From: Frankiales bacterium
GTDB taxonomy: Bacteria > Actinomycetota > Actinomycetes > JAFAQI01
Length of the DNA stretch: 13,638 nt
Assembly (NCBI GenBank): GCA_019246495.1
Contig: JAFAQI010000162.1
Coordinates: 1-13,638, forward strand
Reading direction: 5' to 3'
Shown: one piece after another, positions 1 through 7,571 of the stretch
Position numbering within the stretch: position 1 is the stretch's first letter
Layout of the letters: each line of letters begins with the position of its first letter
Translations under genes and position numbers: made by a program
The notes under the pieces: generated by a model
What the model saw: only the letters and a program-made list of their open reading frames with translations
What the model was told of the DNA's origin: nothing
Databases searched by the model: none

Positions 1-1344
1 CACGCTGCGCCGGGCGCGCTGCGCATCACCGGCACGGGCGCCGGCTCGGGGGCACGGTCGCCGGCGTTTGCCGTGACGCCCGGCGATCGCTACGTCGGAT
101 CGGCCTGGGTGCGCGCCGCGAGCGGTGGCCACCGGGTCGCGGCCGGACTCGTGTTCTTCGACAGCACCGGCGCGGCGATCGCATCGGCGGCCCAGCGCGG
201 CGAGCCGGTGACCGACAACACCGCGGGCTGGGTCGCCACCTGGCCGGTCGCCGCCGTCGCACCGCCACAGGCCAGCTCGGCTGCGATGACCGTCGTCAGT
301 GCCGACTCGACATCCGGCGTCGACGAGGTCGACGACGTGACGATGACGGAGGCGAGCGCCGGCCCGGCCGCGCTCGTCCCGCCGCTCACCACCAGTGGCA
401 CGACGGTCCTCGACGGTCTCGGCCGGGCGGTGCATCTGCACGGCGTACAGCTCGGTGGCATGGCCGACCGGCAGTGGACCCCCGGCACCGTCTCGACGGA
501 GGAGATCGGCGTCGTGCACTCGTGGGGTGCCAACTTCGTGCGGCTGCCGTTGCTCGAGAACGCGGTTGTGCCGGGCGACTGCCTCTACGACGCCGGCTAC
601 CTCGCCGAGGTCGACCGCATCGTGCACGACGTCACGAGCCTCGGCATGCTCGTCAGCGTCGACCTGCACCTGTCCGCGGTGACGCCGTGCGGCAGCTATG
701 GCAAGCAGGACCTGCCGGACTCCAAGGGCGTGCGGTTCTGGCAGATCGTGGCAGCGCGCTACCGGTCCAACCCGCTCGTTGCGTTCGACCTGTTCAACGA
801 GCCGCACAACGTCACCGACGTGCTGTGGCGCGACGGCGGTGTGGTCACGTCCGGCGGGATGCGCTACGCCGGTATCGGGATGCAGCGTCTCTACGACACC
901 GTGCGCGCGACCGGTGCGACCAACCTCGTGTTCGTCAGCGGCACTCGCTGGGCGACGACCGCGCCGACGACGTCATTGTCCGGCACCACGAACACGGTCT
1001 GGGGCGTGCACGCCTACACCTGCCCGACGAAGACCGCCGCCCAGGGCGGCAAGTGCACGCCCGGACCGGCCGGCCCGACGGATCCGACGGGAATCCTGAG
1101 CCGGTGGGTCGGCGTGCACGACGCACCGGTGATGGTCACGGAGTTCGGCTATCCGGACCCTTCGCTGGAGGACTACATCGCGCACACCGACGCGTTCGCA
1201 CGGTCACACGGCTGGGTCGGCTGGAACGCGTTCGTCATGGACGGCGGCAAGACGAGTGCGTTCCGGCTCGTGCGCGACACCAGCCCGACGTGGAACCCCG
1301 AAGCCAGCGGCATGGCGGTGCTGGCGGGGATGCTCGACGACTGA
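1..1344 (+). CDS. Secreted-type GH5 glycoside hydrolase with N-terminal carbohydrate-binding-like domain (5' partial)
   Basis: The frame is open from base 1 and ends in TGA at 1342-1344, so the N-terminus, and any signal peptide, lies outside the window. A GTG at 73 is probably internal, because the codons before it continue the same beta domain. Counting codons from base 1, codons 1 to about 119 look like a beta-sandwich of the CBM4/9 type (motif TPGDRYVGSAWVRA). The GH5 barrel follows to the end: Arg181 in NFVRLPL, His223 in VDLHLS, the acid/base Glu267 in FDLFNEP, His337 and Tyr339 in GVHAY, and the nucleophile Glu381 in VTEFGYP. Both catalytic glutamates are present, so the enzyme should be a retaining beta-glycanase. 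Four cysteines (194, 230, 341, 352) fit an extracellular protein. Its substrate cannot be read from sequence. It converges with the exporter operon, with a single base between the stop codons, and may act on the glycan made here. Confidence 0.9.
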   Translation, partial: HAAPGALRITGTGAGSGARSPAFAVTPGDRYVGSAWVRAASGGHRVAAGLVFFDSTGAAIASAAQRGEPVTDNTAGWVATWPVAAVAPPQASSAAMTVVSADSTSGVDEVDDVTMTEASAGPAALVPPLTTSGTTVLDGLGRAVHLHGVQLGGMADRQWTPGTVSTEEIGVVHSWGANFVRLPLLENAVVPGDCLYDAGYLAEVDRIVHDVTSLGMLVSVDLHLSAVTPCGSYGKQDLPDSKGVRFWQIVAARYRSNPLVAFDLFNEPHNVTDVLWRDGGVVTSGGMRYAGIGMQRLYDTVRATGATNLVFVSGTRWATTAPTTSLSGTTNTVWGVHAYTCPTKTAAQGGKCTPGPAGPTDPTGILSRWVGVHDAPVMVTEFGYPDPSLEDYIAHTDAFARSHGWVGWNAFVMDGGKTSAFRLVRDTSPTWNPEASGMAVLAGMLDD

Positions 1345-1345
1345 C

Positions 1346-2644
1346 CTACGGCGTGGGGTCGGCCGGGCCCGGGTCAGAGTTCGCGATGTCGCTGCGCCCG
1401 GCCAGTCGCTCGCGCGGTGGCGCCGTGACCGGCCGGCCGTCGATTGCGATCTCGGCCTCGAGGTTCACGAACCCACCGGCGAGCACGCCGACGCTGCTCA
1501 CGTAGAACGACTCGGGTGTGGTCGAGCCGAGCATGACGTCGCCGTCGCTCTCATACGCCGCGACGGTGACCGTGTAGCCGCCGGCGAGCAGCCGGACGTT
1601 GAGCGTGATCTCGGCGTTCAGCGGCCGACCAGGGCCGTGAGTGCCGCGGTAGGCGCCCTTGTCGGTGAACGTCGTGTAAGCCGGGGAGCCGAGCCCCACG
1701 GGCGCGACCATCAAGCCGAGGATGGGGTCGGTGACCTCGCGCTCGAACATCACGTCCATGCGAATGACCAGCTGGTCACCGGTGGCGAACGTGCGCTGCC
1801 GCACACCAGTCGTGTCGACGAGGTCGAGCACGACCTCGGCGCCGCCGAGATAGGTGGGGGCGTTGCCCTCCTGAAGCATCAGGTCGTCGCGACCGCCGCG
1901 GTCCCGGGTCTCCTGCTGCATCACCTCGTGCATCCGGCCGATCGCCTGCTCGGTCGGGCCGTCGTACACGAGCTTGCCGTGCGACAGCAGCACGGCTCGC
2001 GGAGCAATCCGGTCGAGGGTGTGCAGGTTGTGCGTGACGATGACGATCGTCGTTCCGCTCGCCTGGATCTCGCGCATGCGCGCCATGCACTTCAGCTGGA
2101 ACGCGAGGTCCCCGACGGCCAGGATCTCGTCCAGGACGAAGACCTCGGGCGTGGTGTGGATCGCGACGGCGAACGCGAGGCGCAGGAACATGCCGGAGGA
2201 GTAGAACTTCACCGGGGTGTCGATGAACTGCTCGATCTCGCTGAAGTCGACGATCGCGTCGAAGTTCGCGCGGATCTCCGCGGGCGTCATGCCGAGCAGC
2301 CGGCCGTTGACCTCGACGTTCTCGCGGCCCGTCAGCTCGTTGTTGAACCCGACGCCGATGCCGATCAAAGGCGCGACCCGGCCGACGACGCGCACCCGCC
2401 CGGTGGTCGGTGCCGACACCCCGGACAGCAGCCGCAAGAGCGTGGTCTTGCCGGAGCCGTTGCGACCGATGATGCCGATCGTCTCGCCCTGCTCGATCTC
2501 CAGGTCGATGTCACTGAGCGCCCACAGCGGGTTGCGGGAGCGCCGGCGGCCGAGGGCGAGCAGCTTCTTGTAGAACAGGTCGCTCGACTGGTGCGTCTGC
2601 GTGTAGCGCTTGCCGACACCGTGCAGCTCGACGGAGTTCGCCAT
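1346..2644 (-). CDS. ABC transporter ATP-binding protein of a polysaccharide exporter (Wzt-like, with C-terminal glycan-binding domain)
   Basis: A 432-residue ATPase that would energise export of a lipid-linked glycan with the permease encoded just upstream. The nucleotide-binding domain covers about residues 1-240: Walker A GRNGSGKTT at 60-68, a degenerate signature YSSGM at 148-152 as is usual for the Wzt/TagH group, Walker B VFVLDE at 168-173 and switch His205. Residues of about 260-405 form a second, beta-rich domain resembling the Wzt C-terminal domain (motifs GDQLVIRMDV, GLMVAP, GGYTVTVAAYES), which in known Wzt proteins binds the finished glycan. The ATG at 2644 is chosen because it overlaps the permease stop by one base (TGATG). 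The frame stays open 29 codons upstream, but that stretch lies inside the permease gene. The last 25 residues are Pro/Arg/Asp-rich and probably disordered. This is the last gene of the operon. Confidence 0.92.
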   Translation of the reverse strand: MANSVELHGVGKRYTQTHQSSDLFYKKLLALGRRRSRNPLWALSDIDLEIEQGETIGIIGRNGSGKTTLLRLLSGVSAPTTGRVRVVGRVAPLIGIGVGFNNELTGRENVEVNGRLLGMTPAEIRANFDAIVDFSEIEQFIDTPVKFYSSGMFLRLAFAVAIHTTPEVFVLDEILAVGDLAFQLKCMARMREIQASGTTIVIVTHNLHTLDRIAPRAVLLSHGKLVYDGPTEQAIGRMHEVMQQETRDRGGRDDLMLQEGNAPTYLGGAEVVLDLVDTTGVRQRTFATGDQLVIRMDVMFEREVTDPILGLMVAPVGLGSPAYTTFTDKGAYRGTHGPGRPLNAEITLNVRLLAGGYTVTVAAYESDGDVMLGSTTPESFYVSSVGVLAGGFVNLEAEIAIDGRPVTAPPRERLAGRSDIANSDPGPADPTP

Positions 2645-3501
2645 CAGAGCCGGTCCACCGAGACTCGCTCGAAGCGCGAGTAGAGTACCAGCGTTGCCAG
2701 CAGGAACAGGACCGTCCAGCCGCCGGTCCACAGCAGCGACCGGCCGAGGTAGTCGGCGTGCCCGGTCAGCGCATAGCGCGCGAACTGTACGACGCCGGTC
2801 GCCGGGTTGGCGATGACGTAGTCGCGCAGCGACGCGGGCAATGCGCGGCGTCCGCCGTTGGCCGACAGGCCGTAGATGATCGGTGCGGCGTAGAAGAGGA
2901 TCAGCGTCAGTGCCTGGATGACGTAGCGGACGTCACGCGAGTAGACGTGCGCCATCGACATCACGGCGCCGATCGAGACCACGAGGATCCAGGCGAGCAC
3001 GACGACCGCGGGCAGCAGCAACAACGTCAGGTGCAGCCCGGCTCCGGTCACCAACGCGATGACCTCGGCGATCAGCAACGAGATGACGAGTCCGGGGACG
3101 TTGGCCGACGCGGGGATCGCCGGCAGCAGCAGCCGCGGAAAATAGATGCGTCCGGCGATCGCTCCGCTGTCGACGATGGACGTGCTCGCGGACGTGACGG
3201 TCTGGGACAGGAACGACCACGCCGACATCCCGACGATGACGTAGGGGACGTACGCCTTCGCACGACCACCGCCGACGAGGTGGCTGAAGACGATCGCGAT
3301 GACGACGCCCTGGAGCAGTGGCAGGCTGACACTCCACATCAGCCCGAGCGACGCGCTGCGATAGCGCGACCGGTAGTCGTGCCGCGCCATCATCACGAGC
3401 AGGTCGCGGTGCCGGAAGACATCCCGGAGCAGGACGTGGACCGGAGTCCGCTGACCGGTGAGCTCGAAGACCTCGCGCTCGGCAGCCGTTCTGGAGGTCA
3501 T
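2644..3501 (-). CDS. ABC-2 type polysaccharide export permease (Wzm/TagG-like)
   Basis: A 285-residue integral membrane protein, the usual size for Wzm/TagG permeases. It has a cytoplasmic N-terminal helix with the family pattern HRDLLVMMARHDYRSRYRSA (31-50), then about six hydrophobic segments near residues 52-74, 84-106, 136-154, 156-181, 195-211 and 257-274. The stretch YSRDVRYVIQ (187-196) followed by FYAAPIIY (203-210) is typical of ABC-2 glycan permeases (membrane-proximal region D-[VIL]-x-x-[VIL] then SPIxY-like). The start codon ATG at 3501 overlaps the stop of the sulfotransferase (ATGA), with a GGAG four bases upstream as ribosome binding site. With the Wzt-like ATPase it should form the two-plus-two exporter. 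The polymer moved is not identified by sequence; the neighbouring glycosyltransferases and sulfotransferase suggest a decorated glycan. Confidence 0.93.
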   Translation of the reverse strand: MTSRTAAEREVFELTGQRTPVHVLLRDVFRHRDLLVMMARHDYRSRYRSASLGLMWSVSLPLLQGVVIAIVFSHLVGGGRAKAYVPYVIVGMSAWSFLSQTVTSASTSIVDSGAIAGRIYFPRLLLPAIPASANVPGLVISLLIAEVIALVTGAGLHLTLLLLPAVVVLAWILVVSIGAVMSMAHVYSRDVRYVIQALTLILFYAAPIIYGLSANGGRRALPASLRDYVIANPATGVVQFARYALTGHADYLGRSLLWTGGWTVLFLLATLVLYSRFERVSVDRL

Positions 3502-4865
3502 CGGGCTCCAGAGCCTCGACCGACCACGACGATGCGTTCCACGAGCCCCTCGCTGTCGAGGAACACCTGGTGCAGGAACTGCCGGGCACCGCCGTCGGAC
3601 CAGCGCATCGTCGCAGCGACTTCGTCGGCTTCGAGCACCAGCAGGCGACAGCCGGTCAGCTGCGTGACGAGGTGGTCGGCCACGGTGTCGCGGCCCTCGA
3701 CGCGGTCGTCGCCGTCGAGCAGCGCGACCTTGGCGCCGAGGTTCTGGGCGGCGTCCGCCGTGTTGCCGGCGCTGATCGCCTCGGCAAGCCCGCGCGCCCG
3801 GCGGCGGATCACTCCGCGGCGCTGCACATCGGTCGGCCGGCGGGTCACTCGCCGCGCGTTGCGCCTAGCCCGGCCGACCGCCTTGCGGGCGAGGTCGCGT
3901 CCTTCGACCGCCGTACGCCGCACCGAACGTTGCGCGAGCACCCGGTCGCGGTGCTCCGCCGTCACGTAGCCGAGGTCGACCAGCAGGTCGCCGGCCGCGA
4001 CGAGGATGTCGCGTTCGATGTCACCGCTGATGCGCTCCCACTTGCGGGCGCGCACGTCGGGCATCGACGGGCGAAGGTTCACCGGCGTCTTGCCGAAGTC
4101 CGCGACGCTCGTCAGGTAGTTGTCGTCGTACGGAAGGCCGATCGCATCGAGCGCGCGCGCCAGCTCGCGGGGCGTGTCGGCCAGCAGGTCCTCGTAGCGC
4201 AGCTCGACGTAGTTGAGGCCGGACAGGTGCTCGCGGCAGTCGAGCACCGCCTCACGCCACCGCGCCGCGTTGGCGAGGTGGTCGCGATAGGTGGAGCTCC
4301 ACGACCAGAGGTTGTGCGCACTCGCCGCCGAGTCGCGGCCGTCACGGATGATCTGGATGTAGGTGGCGTCGGGATAGACCTCGGCCGCCTGTGCGGCGTA
4401 AGGGATGTGGTTCGGCGTCTTGTCGAGGACGTGCGTCGCCTCCGGGCGGATCGTCTCGCGCAGCCGGCCGAAGACGCCGTCGACGAGCTCGCGCATCAAC
4501 GTCACGAGCTCAGGTCGGGTCAGCCAGCCGGAGAGGTTGAAGTAGGGGTCCTCGCTCGCGTGGTTGTCGAGCAGCGGCCCGATGCCTTCACAGAAGATGT
4601 GCGACTCGCCCGCGGTCGCGACCTGCGGATGCAGCATCAACAGCTGGTGCAACCACGTTGTGCCGCTGCGTGGTGCGCCGAGGACGAAGACCACGCGCCC
4701 GTGCAACGGGCTCGCGGTCGGGTTGAATGCCGGGCCGGCCGTGGGGTCGTTGCCGCGAGCCTTCGCCCGGATGTAGACCTCATATGCGGACTGCAGCACC
4801 GGCTCGACGGGCATGTGGCCGGACTGTACTCCAGCGGATTTCGGCGCCGGCTCGTTGTTGGTCAC
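3498..4865 (-). CDS. PAPS-dependent sulfotransferase with C-terminal NTF2/SnoaL-like domain
   Basis: A 455-residue protein. Residues 58-310 are a sulfotransferase domain: the 5'-phosphosulfate-binding P-loop FVLGAPRSGTTWLHQL (60-75), a VLDKTPNHIPYA segment (146-157) and the 3'-phosphate-binding motif IIRDGRDSAASAH (172-184) with its Arg and Ser. It should transfer sulfate from PAPS to a hydroxyl of a sugar or lipid-linked acceptor in the cytoplasm. A basic linker (about 313-358, rich in Arg) leads to a roughly 95-residue C-terminal part (about 360-455) whose pattern (LAEAISAG, VEGRDTVADHL, FLDSEGLVERIVVVG) resembles an NTF2/SnoaL fold, an unusual addition. GTG at 4865 is chosen as start: AAGGAG lies 5 bases upstream and the GTG overlaps the stop of the SGNH gene (GTGA). 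A later ATG (Met18) is less likely. Its place next to the exporter suggests that it modifies the exported glycan. Confidence 0.88.
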   Translation of the reverse strand: MTNNEPAPKSAGVQSGHMPVEPVLQSAYEVYIRAKARGNDPTAGPAFNPTASPLHGRVVFVLGAPRSGTTWLHQLLMLHPQVATAGESHIFCEGIGPLLDNHASEDPYFNLSGWLTRPELVTLMRELVDGVFGRLRETIRPEATHVLDKTPNHIPYAAQAAEVYPDATYIQIIRDGRDSAASAHNLWSWSSTYRDHLANAARWREAVLDCREHLSGLNYVELRYEDLLADTPRELARALDAIGLPYDDNYLTSVADFGKTPVNLRPSMPDVRARKWERISGDIERDILVAAGDLLVDLGYVTAEHRDRVLAQRSVRRTAVEGRDLARKAVGRARRNARRVTRRPTDVQRRGVIRRRARGLAEAISAGNTADAAQNLGAKVALLDGDDRVEGRDTVADHLVTQLTGCRLLVLEADEVAATMRWSDGGARQFLHQVFLDSEGLVERIVVVGRGSGAR

Positions 4866-5698
4866 GTCGACTCCTTGGCCGCATCGGCTCGTTGCTGCTC
4901 GAGCCAGGCGACCACCTCGCCGGCCAGCAGCTCGCCGACGCGACGATGCGTGTCCGGCGAGTAGTGCATCCCGTCCGGCAGCATTTCGACGCCACCACCG
5001 CGGGTCAGCTCCGACACCTTGACGAGCCGGACGTCGGGAGCGTCGAACGACGCGACGACGCGCGCGATGCGTTCCTGATAGATCGCGTGCCGCGGCTCGA
5101 GGTTCGGCAGGAAGTGCGCGAGCGTGCCGCTCGGTTCGTCGATGTCGAGCACGAGGATGAGCGGCTTCCCTTCGCTGCGGACGGTGCGGATCAGCCGGCG
5201 CAGGTGCCCGGCGAAACGACGAGGTGTGGTCTGCCAGGTGTGCACGCCGACGAGAGGCGCAACGCGGCGGCGGTAGCCGCGCACCTGCTTCCACGCCGGC
5301 CGCGCGATGTGGCGGCGGTAGCGGGTGGCGAACCGGCCGACAGCCCGGTGCTGCACCATCAGATGCCGGATGAGCCAGATCGGCACGAGCCACGGCTGGT
5401 ACTCGTTCAGGCCGAACTGCACGATCAACACGTCGGGGACGTGCGACCGCACCCGCGTCTCGTAGTCGCGCAGCGCACGGTGCAGGAAGTCGAACCACTT
5501 GCCTTCGAGATGCGGCGTCACCGGCACCCCGCGCTCGGCGAGGCAGTCGGCGAGCACCTCGAGATAGTTGCCCTGGCCGCGGTCGGCGGCGGCCGGCATC
5601 TGCATGAACGTCACGCTGTTGCCGAACGCGACGACCGACAGCGGTCGGCGTCCCGCCGGCCAGGGCAGCTGCGGCCGCACCCCGCGCTGGGTGTTCAC
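4862..5698 (-). CDS. SGNH/GDSL-family hydrolase or acyltransferase-like protein, predicted cytoplasmic
   Basis: A 278-residue protein from a GTG at 5698 that overlaps the preceding stop (GTGA). SGNH motifs are visible: block I FGNSVTF (25-31, Ser28 as nucleophile, with GNS instead of the usual GDS), block III QFGLNEY (94-100, GLNE where GxND is usual) and block V LPDGMHYSPD (240-249, Asp242 and His245). The second strand of the core is VPDVLIVQFG (87-96) and a later one KPLILVLDID (178-187). Between them lies a basic segment (about 104-165) that is long for the family. No signal peptide or membrane segment is seen, so the protein probably works in the cytoplasm, as an esterase or acyl-group handling enzyme on a glycan intermediate. 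That role is inferred from position between glycosyltransferases and the sulfotransferase. The start is less sure than the frame because its ribosome binding site is weak. Confidence 0.8.
   Translation of the reverse strand: MNTQRGVRPQLPWPAGRRPLSVVAFGNSVTFMQMPAAADRGQGNYLEVLADCLAERGVPVTPHLEGKWFDFLHRALRDYETRVRSHVPDVLIVQFGLNEYQPWLVPIWLIRHLMVQHRAVGRFATRYRRHIARPAWKQVRGYRRRVAPLVGVHTWQTTPRRFAGHLRRLIRTVRSEGKPLILVLDIDEPSGTLAHFLPNLEPRHAIYQERIARVVASFDAPDVRLVKVSELTRGGGVEMLPDGMHYSPDTHRRVGELLAGEVVAWLEQQRADAAKEST
4871..4876 (-). promoter_or_regulatory. Ribosome binding site of the sulfotransferase gene
   Basis: On the minus strand this reads AAGGAG, five bases before the GTG at 4865. It is the best Shine-Dalgarno match in the operon and decides the start. 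The much longer upstream open frame is therefore only an antisense-like extension over the neighbouring genes. Confidence 0.8.
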
Positions 5699-6621
5699 AG
5701 CAGCACCGCCCGGTGCCGGATCGATCCGGCGATGAGCACGCCGGCCTCGACGACGTCGCTCACGGCAAGTGCGGCGGCGCGACGTGGCGGGTGCTTGCGC
5801 AGCCGGCGTACGACGACCGGCGCCGCAAGAAGCAATGCGCCGGACGAGATCGGCGTCAGCGCAATGCCGGCCAGCGCGAGGCAGGCGGCCGGATGGTTGT
5901 CCTTCCAGAACCAACGCCGATAGCCGAGCCGGTCGCGCAGTTGCGGATGACGGCGTACGACGAGAGGCAGGTCGCCCCAGCGAGGCAACGAACGGAGATG
6001 TCCGACGAAGTCGACCGCGCGCACCGCATGCCAGATGAGGGCGTCCGGCGCCCAGGCGGCGGCGCCATGCTGTTCGATCACCCGCCACGCGAGATCGGTG
6101 TCCTCGCCCGCCTGCATCGCCGGGTCGAAGCCGTCGGTCGCCTCGAGCGCCGAGCGACGCAGCAGCAGGTTGCAGCCGGGGTAGTAGCCGCTCTCCACCG
6201 GCTGGTTCACCGTGCGCGCCCACGGCCCGGTCACGCCGGCATCCTCGGGATGCGGAGCGACCGGGCCGGCGACGAGCGCCCGGTCGTCGCCCGCCGCCTG
6301 CACCAGCGCGGTGAGCCAGCCGACCGACGGCTCGCAGTCGTCGTCGGTGAACGCGACGAGATCGGCTCGCGCGGCCCGCCAGCCGGCGTTGCGCTTCGCC
6401 GACACTCCGCGTTCGTCGATGCGGAGACCGCGCACCGGCAGGTCGTCCGCGACCTCGGCGAGCAACGCCGTGATGCCGGCGTTGCCGTCGTGCACGACGA
6501 CCACTTCATAGGGGTCGGCGAGGTCCTGGCCGGCCAGCCCGCGCAGGCAGCGCCGGAGTAGCTCGACCCGGTCGACGGTGGGCACGACGACGGTGACGAC
6601 GGGCGGGACGGATCCGGTCAC
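5695..6621 (-). CDS. GT2 family glycosyltransferase
   Basis: A 308-residue GT-A fold enzyme that should transfer a sugar from a nucleotide donor to a lipid-linked or growing glycan. Visible motifs are VTVVVPTVDRVELLRRCL (9-26), VVVVHDG (40-46, where DNGSTD is usual), RNAGWRAA (77-84), the metal-binding DDD in FTDDDCEPS (91-99) and the acceptor-side acidic motif GEDTDLAWR (172-180). A hydrophobic part (about 244-272) suggests membrane association. The protein ends in a tail GSIRHRAVLL that matches two other glycosyltransferases in the window in both motif and spacing. The GTG start at 6621 overlaps the previous stop (GTGA) and its own stop overlaps the SGNH gene. Donor and linkage cannot be inferred. 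Confidence 0.9.
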   Translation of the reverse strand: MTGSVPPVVTVVVPTVDRVELLRRCLRGLAGQDLADPYEVVVVHDGNAGITALLAEVADDLPVRGLRIDERGVSAKRNAGWRAARADLVAFTDDDCEPSVGWLTALVQAAGDDRALVAGPVAPHPEDAGVTGPWARTVNQPVESGYYPGCNLLLRRSALEATDGFDPAMQAGEDTDLAWRVIEQHGAAAWAPDALIWHAVRAVDFVGHLRSLPRWGDLPLVVRRHPQLRDRLGYRRWFWKDNHPAACLALAGIALTPISSGALLLAAPVVVRRLRKHPPRRAAALAVSDVVEAGVLIAGSIRHRAVLL

Positions 6622-7571
6622 AGCACCGGAGTCCGTTCGCGCAGCGAGCCGTGCAGCAGCGCGGCCGACACCGCGAGGTCGAACGCCGCCGCCCCCGCGC
6701 TGTCCGCCAAGGCGCGCCGGTTCACTCCGCGCGGCCGGTGTCGCCAGGCGAAGGGGAGCAGTGCGGCCAGCGGCTCAGGTCGGCGCAGCAGGATCGCCGT
6801 GACCGCGCCCGCGAGCGCCAGGTCGGTCTCGGCGGACCGGCGCCGCAGGAACAGCCCGTGCCAGAGCAGGTCCCGGCGCTCGGGAAAGCGGCGCAGCAGC
6901 GACGGCCAGTTGGCATAGCCGCGGGCCCGCCGCAGATGCCAGCCGAGGCCGGGAGTCGTCACCACATGAGAGACAACGGCGTCAGGGGCCCATCCATCGC
7001 GCCATCCGGCCCGCAAGACCGACCAGCCCGCGGCGGTGTCCTCACCGAAGAACCCGACTTCTTCGTCGAAACCGCCCGCCGAGATCAGTGCGCGGCGGCG
7101 ATAGAAGACGTTGCACGCCTCGAACAGGCCCGACGGCTCGGCGATGTCCTGGGTGGCGGACCAGCGGGCGACCGGCGGGTGCTCGGGCACGGTGCGTCCC
7201 TGGACGACGCCGACCTCCTCGTCGGCGAACGGCGCGAGGCCCGCGCTGAGCCAGTCCGGCTCCGCCGTGCAGTCGCTGTCGGTGAAGGCAACGATGTCGC
7301 ACGTCGCCGTACGGACCGCGGTGTTGCGCGCACGGCCGAGCGTGCCGGTGTCCTGGACGACGCGCAGGTTCGGCACCGTGCCCGCCGCTTCCGCCATCGC
7401 CTCGAACGTGCCGTCGGTGCTGCCGTTGTCGACCACGACGATCTCGGCGGCGGCGTGGAACTGCGTGACGATCGAGTCGAGACAGCGCAGCATCAGCTCG
7501 CGACGGTCCTTCACGACGACGCACACCGAGACGGTCAACCCGGCGCTCGCGGTCTCGTCGCGCTCGCTCAC
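6618..7571 (-). CDS. GT2 family glycosyltransferase
   Basis: A 317-residue GT-A type glycosyltransferase with all standard landmarks: VSVCVVVKDRRELMLRCLDS (14-33), VVVDNGSTDGT (45-55), GRARNTAV (79-86), metal-binding DSD in AFTDSDCTAEPDWL (95-108) and GGFDEEVGFFGEDTAAGW (166-183) with the catalytic-side Glu-Asp. After the catalytic domain comes WPSLLRRFPERRDLLW (222-237), then hydrophobic stretches at about 250-275 and 288-306 that may dip into the membrane, and the tail GSLRERTPVL. The GTG start at 7571 overlaps the stop of the GT4 gene (GTGA), and the 3' end overlaps the next GT2. It is more like the C-terminal half of the fusion protein at 8779-10980 than like the GT2 at 10989-11900, judged by these shared motifs. 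Confidence 0.9.
   Translation of the reverse strand: MSERDETASAGLTVSVCVVVKDRRELMLRCLDSIVTQFHAAAEIVVVDNGSTDGTFEAMAEAAGTVPNLRVVQDTGTLGRARNTAVRTATCDIVAFTDSDCTAEPDWLSAGLAPFADEEVGVVQGRTVPEHPPVARWSATQDIAEPSGLFEACNVFYRRRALISAGGFDEEVGFFGEDTAAGWSVLRAGWRDGWAPDAVVSHVVTTPGLGWHLRRARGYANWPSLLRRFPERRDLLWHGLFLRRRSAETDLALAGAVTAILLRRPEPLAALLPFAWRHRPRGVNRRALADSAGAAAFDLAVSAALLHGSLRERTPVL

Noticed and set aside
1342..1376. Possible terminator at the convergent end of the GH5 and ATPase genes
   Set aside because: A CCGGGCCCGG palindrome (1363-1372) and TGACC/GGTCA ends are present, but there is no loop and no T-run, and the sequence lies inside the ATPase coding end.
1256..2683. Long plus-strand open frame antisense to the ABC ATPase
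   Set aside because: High-GC DNA gives long open frames opposite real genes. Its translation is rich in Arg, Asp, His and Gln without any family motif, while the minus strand has full ABC motifs.
2758..3969. Plus-strand open frame antisense to the permease and sulfotransferase genes
   Set aside because: Low-complexity Arg/Gln/Asp translation, crossing the boundary of two well supported genes on the other strand.
3570..4964. Plus-strand open frame of about 460 codons antisense to the sulfotransferase
   Set aside because: No recognisable motif; the minus strand has both PAPS-binding motifs and a strong ribosome binding site.
4866..5498. N-terminal extension of the sulfotransferase frame
   Set aside because: It overlaps the whole catalytic part of the SGNH gene, reads as Arg/Ala-rich shadow sequence, and AAGGAG before the GTG at 4865 gives a better start.
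5699..6223. N-terminal extension of the SGNH frame
   Set aside because: It lies within the GT2 gene in another frame and has no SGNH or signal-peptide features. The GTG at 5698 fits the GTGA overlap pattern of the operon.
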